Both the position numbers and the translations under genes were made by a program. This document shows, piece after piece, positions 42,667 to 48,141 of a DNA stretch of 52,126 bases. This stretch comes from JACZUI01 sp965216725. Lineage in GTDB: Bacteria > Actinomycetota > Acidimicrobiia > Spongiisociales > ZC4RG35. The stretch covers positions 1-52,126 of the forward strand of contig CBDCGI010000027.1 of assembly GCA_965216725.1 (NCBI GenBank), written 5' to 3'. Each line of letters starts with the position of its first letter. Position 1 is the stretch's first letter. Under the pieces are notes generated by a model, which worked only from the letters and a program-made list of their open reading frames with translations, had not been told where the DNA came from and did not search any database.

Positions 42667-42924
42667 GTGCCACGGATCAGCAAGTTCTATGGGATCACGG
42701 TCCTCATGTTCTTCGGGGATCACAATCCGCCCCACTTCCACGTCCGCTACTCGGGACATAGGGCGAGGGTTGCCCTCGACGGACAGATTCTCGACGGGGC
42801 CCTCCCACGAAGGGCGGCAAGACTCGTGGCGGAGTGGGCCGGACTGCACGCGTCTGAGCTAGAGGAGTGTTGGGAGCGGGCCATCAACCACGAGCCCCCC
42901 GGTACAATTGAGCCATTGCCGTAG
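42667..42924 (+). CDS. DUF4160 protein, intact copy
   Basis: An 85-residue DUF4160 protein. PRISKFYGITVLMFFGDHNPPHFHVRY is cut here to its key parts: PRIS at the start, DHNPPHFH in the middle and AEWAGLHASELEE later. The start at GTG 42667 fits the usual PRIS beginning of the family; an in-frame start at 42619 would add 16 residues. The gene is followed 8 bp later by DUF2442, with AGGAG in the gap. The pair has toxin-antitoxin-like organisation in many bacteria; activity not established. Confidence 0.85.
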   Translation: MPRISKFYGITVLMFFGDHNPPHFHVRYSGHRARVALDGQILDGALPRRAARLVAEWAGLHASELEECWERAINHEPPGTIEPLP

Positions 42925-42932
42925 GAGTCACG

Positions 42933-43195
42933 ATGGTTGATGTCACCGACGTCAAAGTTCTACATGATCGGGTTGTGCAACTCCGCTTCTCGGACGGCTC
43001 GTCGCGCGTCGTCGATCTAGCACCCTTTCTCTGGGGTCCAGCGTTCGAGGATATCGCTGGCGACGACAGCCTGTTTGCCCAAGTCAGAGCGATCCCGACA
43101 CCGGAACCATTGGATGGCCGGACGGAGCCGATCTAGATCCGGACGTGCTGCATGGGGACTTTGAGCCAGCCAATCCAGCGCCAGCTCAGTCTTGA
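42933..43195 (+). pseudogene. DUF2442 gene, unit 1, frameshifted
   Basis: Identical to the intact copy in unit 2 up to LFAQVRA. There one T is missing (about 43092), so the frame changes and ends early at 43136. The lost tail (GDFEPANPAPAQS in the other copy) is still present in another frame up to about 43195. Confidence 0.88.
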
Positions 43196-43232
43196 ATCAC
43201 CGCACCCATTTCTGACATAGGTGAAACGCGCG

Positions 43233-43290
43233 CTGACCAGGGCTTTTACGAAGCCGTGTCAAACGCGCGCCCCCGGAATAGGTGCGGTTG
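43233..43290 (+). repeat. Dispersed cassette-border repeat, full copy
   Basis: CTGACCAGGGCTTTTACGAA, GCCGTGTCAAACGCGCGCC, CCCGGAATAGGTGCGGTTG. The stem CGCGCC/GGTGCG keeps the hairpin of the copy at 25300 with one G-T pair. It separates the two DUF4160/DUF2442 units. Confidence 0.85.
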
Positions 43291-43369
43291 AGGTGCCCGC
43301 TGATGACACGGATGATGACCGGTGAATAGTGATGTCAAACATGTCACTCGCGATTCGTACGGTGGATAC

Positions 43370-43625
43370 GTGCCACGGATCAGCAAGTTCTATGGGATCA
43401 CGGTCCTCATGTTCTTCGGGGATCACAATCCGCCCCACTTCCGTCCGCTACTCGGGACATAGGGCGAGGGTTGCCCTCGACGGACAGATTCTCGACGGGG
43501 CCCTCCCACGAAGGGCGGCAAGACTCGTGGCGGAGTGGGCCGGACTGCACGCGTCTGAGCTAGAGGAGTGTTGGGAGCGGGCCATCAACCACGAGCCCCC
43601 CGGTACAATTGAGCCATTGCCGTAG
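43370..43625 (+). pseudogene. DUF4160 gene, unit 2, frameshifted
   Basis: A copy of the DUF4160 gene with two bases lost inside the PPHFH codons (CTTCCGTCC instead of CTTCCACGTCC, about 43450). The downstream part continues in another frame as VRYSGHRARVALDG. A functional product is not expected. Confidence 0.9.
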
Positions 43626-43633
43626 GAGTCACG

Positions 43634-43897
43634 ATGGTTGATGTCACCGACGTCAAAGTTCTACATGATCGGGTTGTGCAACTCCGCTTCTCGGACGGCT
43701 CGTCGCGCGTCGTCGATCTAGCACCCTTTCTCTGGGGTCCAGCGTTCGAGGATATCGCTGGCGACGACAGCCTGTTTGCCCAAGTCAGAGCTGATCCCGA
43801 CACCGGAACCATTGGATGGCCGGACGGAGCCGATCTAGATCCGGACGTGCTGCATGGGGACTTTGAGCCAGCCAATCCAGCGCCAGCTCAGTCTTGA
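43634..43897 (+). CDS. DUF2442 protein, intact copy
   Basis: An 87-residue DUF2442 protein starting MVDVTDVKVLHDRVVQLRF, with VVDLAPFLWGPAFEDIA and the acidic tail GDFEPANP. Start ATG 43634 with TAGGAG upstream. It is the only intact DUF2442 of the tandem pair and could pair with the intact DUF4160 of unit 1. Confidence 0.88.
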   Translation: MVDVTDVKVLHDRVVQLRFSDGSSRVVDLAPFLWGPAFEDIAGDDSLFAQVRADPDTGTIGWPDGADLDPDVLHGDFEPANPAPAQS

Positions 43898-43934
43898 ATC
43901 ACCGCACCCATTTCTGACATAGGTGAAACGCGCG

Positions 43935-43992
43935 CTGACCAGGGCTTTTACGAGGCCGTGTCAAACGCGCGCCCCCGGAATAGGTGCGGTTG
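43935..43992 (+). repeat. Dispersed cassette-border repeat, full copy
   Basis: CTGACCAGGGCTTTTACGAG, GCCGTGTCAAACGCGCGCC, CCCGGAATAGGTGCGGTTG. It differs by a single base from the copy at 43233. It separates the DUF4160/DUF2442 units from the MNT/HEPN module. Confidence 0.85.
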
Positions 43993-44042
43993 GCATCGTT
44001 CAAGGCATGTCCAGGTCGCAGTCAGCCTCCAAATCGTGCCTA

Positions 44043-44073
44043 TTGACTTTCACTCAACGTGAAGATATCTTCA
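44043..44073 (+). promoter_or_regulatory. Promoter with 14-bp palindrome before the MNT/HEPN module
   Basis: TTGACT (44043-44048), 17-bp spacer, TATCTT (44066-44071). A perfect palindrome TGAAGATATCTTCA (44060-44073) covers the -10 region, a probable operator for the HTH-MNT protein. Transcription would start about at the GTG 44080. Confidence 0.55.
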
Positions 44074-44079
44074 TGTATT

Positions 44080-44634
44080 GTGAAAGTAAGCACCGGTCTT
44101 CCGCTATTCAGATCGCCAGAACAAGAAAGGCTCCTCGGCGAGCTCTTCGTGTTCGCGGAAGGACCGATCTCGCTGAGCGAGCTTTCAGCACGGGCGGGTA
44201 CGTCCTTGGGCGGTACTCATAAGGAGGTCGAACGACTCGAGTCATCGGGTTTGGTGAGATCGACGACACGCGGACGCAATCGGTTGATCGAGGCAGATCG
44301 TTCGTCACCCGTCTACCAAGAAGTGCAGGGCCTTCTACTCAAGACGCTAGGGCCTGAACCTTTGCTTCGTTCGGCTCTGGCTGACATCGAATGCATCGAC
44401 GATGCTTTCATCTACGGTTCATGGGCCGACCCATCGCAACGGTCTCCAGCGGACATCGACGTCCTCATAGTTGGCGACCCAGACGTCGGTGACGTTTATG
44501 ACGCCGCCTCAGCCGTCGAAAGAGTTGTCGGGCGTCCGGTGAACGTCACGGTGCGTTCCACCAGCGAGTGGGCAGAATCCGACGGAGGCTTTGAGCTGTC
44601 GGTTAAGTCCGGACCACGGATCGAACTCTTGTGA
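44080..44634 (+). CDS. HTH-MNT nucleotidyltransferase antitoxin
   Basis: About 184 residues. The N-terminal ~75 residues are an ArsR-like wHTH (ISLSELSARAGTSLGGTHKE, then VERLESSGLVRS). The C-terminal part is a minimal nucleotidyltransferase with GSWADPS and SPADIDVLIVG, the active-site G-S-x10-D-x-D pattern. MNT proteins of this type inactivate HEPN toxins by AMPylation. I place the start at GTG 44080, just after the palindromic promoter (leaderless); GTG 44059 lies inside the palindrome. It overlaps the HEPN gene by 4 bp. Confidence 0.85.
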   Translation: MKVSTGLPLFRSPEQERLLGELFVFAEGPISLSELSARAGTSLGGTHKEVERLESSGLVRSTTRGRNRLIEADRSSPVYQEVQGLLLKTLGPEPLLRSALADIECIDDAFIYGSWADPSQRSPADIDVLIVGDPDVGDVYDAASAVERVVGRPVNVTVRSTSEWAESDGGFELSVKSGPRIELL

Positions 44635-45071
44635 GCGTTCTGGACGATCTACGAAACCGGGGATTCATCGGAAAGGTCACTGCGGATCGTGCCATGGCAT
44701 CTGAGTGGTTTGACGATTCAGAACGACATCTCAAAGCCGCCATTCAAATCGCGGCCATTGATCCCTCCGGCGCATACGTCCTCGCTTATGACGCCGCCCG
44801 CAAGTCGGTTGCAGCCGCACTACTCATCTCCGGGCATCGAGTCCTCAGCCGTCCCGGAGCTCATCGAGCCCTGGCCGAGTACGCCGACTGGCTCTCCGAT
44901 AGAACCGGTGAGCGGGCCTTGACCCGCTTCGACCGACTCAGACGAAACCGCAACCGGTCCGAATACGGGTCGCGGTCGTTCGGAAAAGCAGAGGTGGCCG
45001 AAGCCATCGACACCGCTCGAGCGATTCGCGCTGCCTGCGCGAAGCACACCGGATTCGACCACGGAGAGTAA
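44631..45071 (+). CDS. HEPN-domain toxin
   Basis: A 146-residue helical HEPN protein. WFDDSERHLKAAIQIA is the first helix; the C-terminal RLRRNRNRSEYGS is the Arg-x4-type catalytic loop in its R-N-x-x-S-E-Y variant. HEPN partners of MNT proteins are RNases. Start GTG 44631 overlaps the MNT stop, so translation is coupled. Confidence 0.85.
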   Translation: MSVLDDLRNRGFIGKVTADRAMASEWFDDSERHLKAAIQIAAIDPSGAYVLAYDAARKSVAAALLISGHRVLSRPGAHRALAEYADWLSDRTGERALTRFDRLRRNRNRSEYGSRSFGKAEVAEAIDTARAIRAACAKHTGFDHGE

Positions 45072-45074
45072 GAC

Positions 45075-45180
45075 CTCATAAGCCGCCCCGGATTAGGTGC
45101 TGTAGTCGCGGAGAGGCCTGTGATTGTTTGGGATTAGGGCGGTCGGGGGTTTCGCGTCAAACGAGGGTCAAACGTCTAGG
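45075..45180 (+). repeat. Dispersed cassette-border repeat, left-truncated and right-extended copy
   Basis: Core CCGCCCCGGATTAGGTGCTG at about 45083-45102, then the extension shared with 29496-29595 (GAGAGGCCTGTGATTGTT and GCGTCAAACGAGGGTCAAAC). It begins directly after the HEPN stop. Confidence 0.75.
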
Positions 45181-45259
45181 GCTAACAGCGGCACACGAGA
45201 GACACAAACGCGATCAAGCTGTCTGAGATGTCCAAAGAGAAGAGCGGTTGCCTATTGAT

Positions 45260-46018
45260 TCACAGGTAGCGCTGCCTCGGCCAAGAGATTTCATCCTCGT
45301 GCACGTGAGCGAGATGGCCGATCGTTTCTTCGACGGTCCAACTAGGACTGATCCAGCGGAGATCATCTCCGAGTGTCTGACCTGACCAAGCTTCCATTTC
45401 GTGGACCCGATCCCGAGGACAAAGTCCAAACGCAACGGACTGTATCTCGAAGTCGAAGTGCCCGATTCTTCGCCACTCTCTTTCCCACCACCATTCGTTG
45501 GGATTCCCTGATCGACTCATTTTGGATGACCCCGCGAGCAGGATCTCAGCGGTTCGTCGCAGATTCTCATTCAGAGTTGTGTGACCATCCAAGTGAGCCC
45601 TCAAGAGCCCGGCCAGTGTTGAGAGGGCGGTGGCCATTTGGATAGGCCCACCACCCTGATTGGGAAAGCCATGGACATACGCGATTGGGTTGACTCCAAG
45701 CAACCTGGCGCTGTATTTCGTGAAAGCCAAACCCCATTCACTCAATTTAACTGTTCGTCCCTGAATCTCGCCGCAGAGTAGAGAGAGATATTCGAGCGGG
45801 GTCTCCGTGAAGCAGACGCAGTGAACGCCGGCATCTTCCAGAAGAGTGCTATCCCAGCCGTGCGCCGACCGCGCTTCGATCCGGAAGTCAGACAGCATGC
45901 TCTTTACGTTTGCCTCGGGATCGGCCCCTCTCGTGAAGTGGACAAGAAACGCCGAGAGGTCCGACCGGCCACGGAGGATCTCACTGATTTGGGTCACAGT
46001 TTGTGATCGGCGTCTCAA
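45260..46018 (-). CDS. AbiGi-like abortive-infection protein
   Basis: A 252-residue protein. FLVHFTRG near the N-terminus, VHCVCFTETPLEYLSLL in the middle and WGLAFTKYSARLLGVNPIAYV follow the order of motifs in AbiGi/DUF2743-type proteins, also shared by DUF2971-like proteins. Later EWWWEREWRRIG is a typical conserved block. No signal peptide. The start is TTG 46018 or GTG 45997; neither has a good ribosome site. It lies downstream of and co-directional with the restriction operon. Confidence 0.65.
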   Translation of the reverse strand: MRRRSQTVTQISEILRGRSDLSAFLVHFTRGADPEANVKSMLSDFRIEARSAHGWDSTLLEDAGVHCVCFTETPLEYLSLLCGEIQGRTVKLSEWGLAFTKYSARLLGVNPIAYVHGFPNQGGGPIQMATALSTLAGLLRAHLDGHTTLNENLRRTAEILLAGSSKMSRSGNPNEWWWEREWRRIGHFDFEIQSVAFGLCPRDRVHEMEAWSGQTLGDDLRWISPSWTVEETIGHLAHVHEDEISWPRQRYL

Positions 46019-46059
46019 GTTGATGAGTTGAGCGGAGGGCCGAAAACGAGAGTGTCAGA

Positions 46060-48141
46060 CTATCCGTTCCCCATTAATTCGATTGCCAGGCCGACCCCGA
46101 TAAGCGCGATCTCGCCGAGTATGACCAAAGCGACACCCGACATTCCTTCGTCCGGATTCGTCAGAAACTCACGCGAGCGGAGGATTACCAGAACAATCAC
46201 GGCAGCTGAAAGGAGGGTTATCCAGCCCGGCCACCGGCCAAATGTATGGCCGGCCCATGTGGCAATGGCGAGGACTGCGATGAGGATGCCAACCACGAAT
46301 CGACGTGCTATCAGCTTGGACCGGCCGACCTCGGAATTCGCGCGCGCCGATTCCTCATTCAGCTTCTCGGTCGCGACCGCGAGCTCCGTTTCCAGCTCCT
46401 CCCTCCTCTTTCTCTCAGCCTCGGCAGTTCTGGCTGCTCTTTCACTGTCGGCTCTAGCGACCTTCGTCGCCTGATCAGCTTGCGACTGCATTCGCCTCGC
46501 ACGAGCTGCTTCGCGCTTTGCCTTCTCGCGAAGCAATCTGGCCGCTCTCTGATCGGCAGACAACTCAGATTCTGCGAGCTCATCAAGGTCGAACAGCTCG
46601 GGTAGACCCATTTCCCGAACATCTCGTGCGGTGATATTTCCCGAGTCCATCAGGATCTCCGAAAGGCTTAGCACCTCTTCAAATGTGTAGGTGGAGGCCA
46701 ACTCCAACATCGTCCGTCTAATCATCGTGTTCGCGATCAGATCCGCCAGATCTGCCGCTGTATCTGGATCATCAATCCCCAGATTCGACGCATAAACGAG
46801 CCACGCGTGAGGAGAGACGACGAGCGAGTGTTTCGGGTCTACGTGAGTTCTGAACGCCTCACCTGTGAATCGTTCCGCTGCGAGGAAATAGGCTGTATTA
46901 GGCCCATGTTCGGCACGCCACTTAGCCACCATTATCGCTGAGTACGCGTCGGCCTCAGCCGCTCTCTCAGTCCTCCGGCCCGTCTCGAGGAGCGCTTTGC
47001 GAATCGTTTCGACCAGCCCTACGTTCGTCTCGCTCGTTATCCCATGCCGGATGACCTCTACGCCCAAACCGCGAAGTGTTTCGGGAAGGTTCCGCCTGGG
47101 TGCAGCCCACTTTGTGTAAGGGAGCTCTTCCGGTTTTGGGGCAGCGCGTAAGTAGCTTCTCAGAAAGGGGTTCTGCTCAAAGCGTGACGCCAGAATTGGG
47201 ATCGTGTTCCCAGTGATTGCCCTAGCTTCGTCATCGGCAATCTCCCATTGCCGATTCCACTCTTCGACTGTGTGTTGCGCAACGTACACCTCGGCCCCTA
47301 CATCAATCGAGGTTTCTATGGCTCTAATGAGGACGTCGCGCTCGGGGCTGTCATCCGCGGTCAGGTTCGTTAATACGCTCGTGTCGACTAGCAGCTTCAC
47401 CCCTTTCAGCTGGCCGGGGTCACCCCCACGTTGGGTAACGATGCCATGAAGGACCTGACCAGACACGATCAGATGAACTATTTCGTTGCCGAACTCGTCG
47501 TCAGGGTCAAGGGCGGCGAACGCCAGATCACGAACAGGTGCGCGATGACTCTTGGGATTCACCGATTTGGCGAATCGAACAATGCTGCCTTCATCGATCT
47601 CCAACGGCATGAGTACTTCTTCAGCCGCAGGTGCTGCGATGTCATACCCAACGAGAGCCCGGGCTACTGCTCGAACGATCAGGCTGGTAACTTTGTCTTC
47701 CCTACCTCTTAGGTCTTCGTCGGGATACTCAAGCAGTCTGTCGGCTACCTCGGTCCTAAGGTCATCCAAAGTGTTCGTGACCCAATCACGGTCCCTCTCT
47801 AGCTCAGCTTTCACGCTGGCCGCAATGTCATAACGCGGCTTCTCATCGAGTCCGGGTTGCAAAACCACTAAACCAGCGATCTCTGCTGCATCGAGGGCGC
47901 CATCGAATACAGGAGCTGTGATCGAGCCTGTCTTCCAAAGCGACTCGACTGCCTGTCGAAGCGCGTCTCGAGTGAGAGAGCCCCTACCCCCAAGCACAGC
48001 GAGCAGAGAGCTCACAATGATGTCAAGGCGCTTGGCCCTCCGTTCAGGCTGTAGAAGAGCTCGCCTCGATGCGACGAGCAGTTCGAGCTGGAGCTCGTCG
48101 CCTTCTACCTTCACGGCTTCGAACGCCTCGAAGTCAGGCAT
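46060..48141 (-). CDS. PIN-like domain protein with coiled coil and C-terminal membrane segments
   Basis: A 693-residue protein. The first ~240 residues are helical, with no family that I recognise. A PIN-like start KLLVDTSVLTNL follows (Asp ~253), with further acidic residues in ERAAEADAYSAIMVA. Then comes a long, highly charged coiled coil (about 540-620; LLREKAKREAARARRMQSQ). The C-terminus has about three membrane helices (VVGILIAVLAIATWAG, WITLLSAAVIVLVIL, VALVILGEIALIGVGLAI). The start MPDFEAFEAV at 48141 overlaps the hsdR stop by 8 bp, so it is part of the restriction operon. Function unknown; membrane-tethered nuclease is inference. Confidence 0.75.
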   Translation of the reverse strand: MPDFEAFEAVKVEGDELQLELLVASRRALLQPERRAKRLDIIVSSLLAVLGGRGSLTRDALRQAVESLWKTGSITAPVFDGALDAAEIAGLVVLQPGLDEKPRYDIAASVKAELERDRDWVTNTLDDLRTEVADRLLEYPDEDLRGREDKVTSLIVRAVARALVGYDIAAPAAEEVLMPLEIDEGSIVRFAKSVNPKSHRAPVRDLAFAALDPDDEFGNEIVHLIVSGQVLHGIVTQRGGDPGQLKGVKLLVDTSVLTNLTADDSPERDVLIRAIETSIDVGAEVYVAQHTVEEWNRQWEIADDEARAITGNTIPILASRFEQNPFLRSYLRAAPKPEELPYTKWAAPRRNLPETLRGLGVEVIRHGITSETNVGLVETIRKALLETGRRTERAAEADAYSAIMVAKWRAEHGPNTAYFLAAERFTGEAFRTHVDPKHSLVVSPHAWLVYASNLGIDDPDTAADLADLIANTMIRRTMLELASTYTFEEVLSLSEILMDSGNITARDVREMGLPELFDLDELAESELSADQRAARLLREKAKREAARARRMQSQADQATKVARADSERAARTAEAERKRREELETELAVATEKLNEESARANSEVGRSKLIARRFVVGILIAVLAIATWAGHTFGRWPGWITLLSAAVIVLVILRSREFLTNPDEGMSGVALVILGEIALIGVGLAIELMGNG

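Larger units (their letters stand above)
42571..43975 (+). repeat. Tandem duplication (two ~702-bp units) of a DUF4160/DUF2442 module
   Basis: Unit 1 is 42571-43273 and unit 2 is 43274-43975, nearly identical. The differences I see are a 2-base loss at about 43442 in unit 2, a 1-base loss at about 43092 in unit 1, and one substitution in the border repeat. Both units begin at the same point, CGGAATAGGTGCGGTTG, and a third copy of these 17 bases follows at 43976. This points to recombination between border repeats as the cause. Confidence 0.92.

Noticed and set aside
43233..43992. Border repeats as integron attC sites
   Set aside because: They flank cassettes and can form hairpins, but canonical RYYYAAC/GTTRRRY core boxes are not consistently present (only the copy at 28681 ends in GTTGGGC), and no integron integrase is seen.
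25300..45180. Border repeats as a CRISPR array
   Set aside because: Copies are hundreds to thousands of bases apart with genes between them and no spacer regularity or cas genes.
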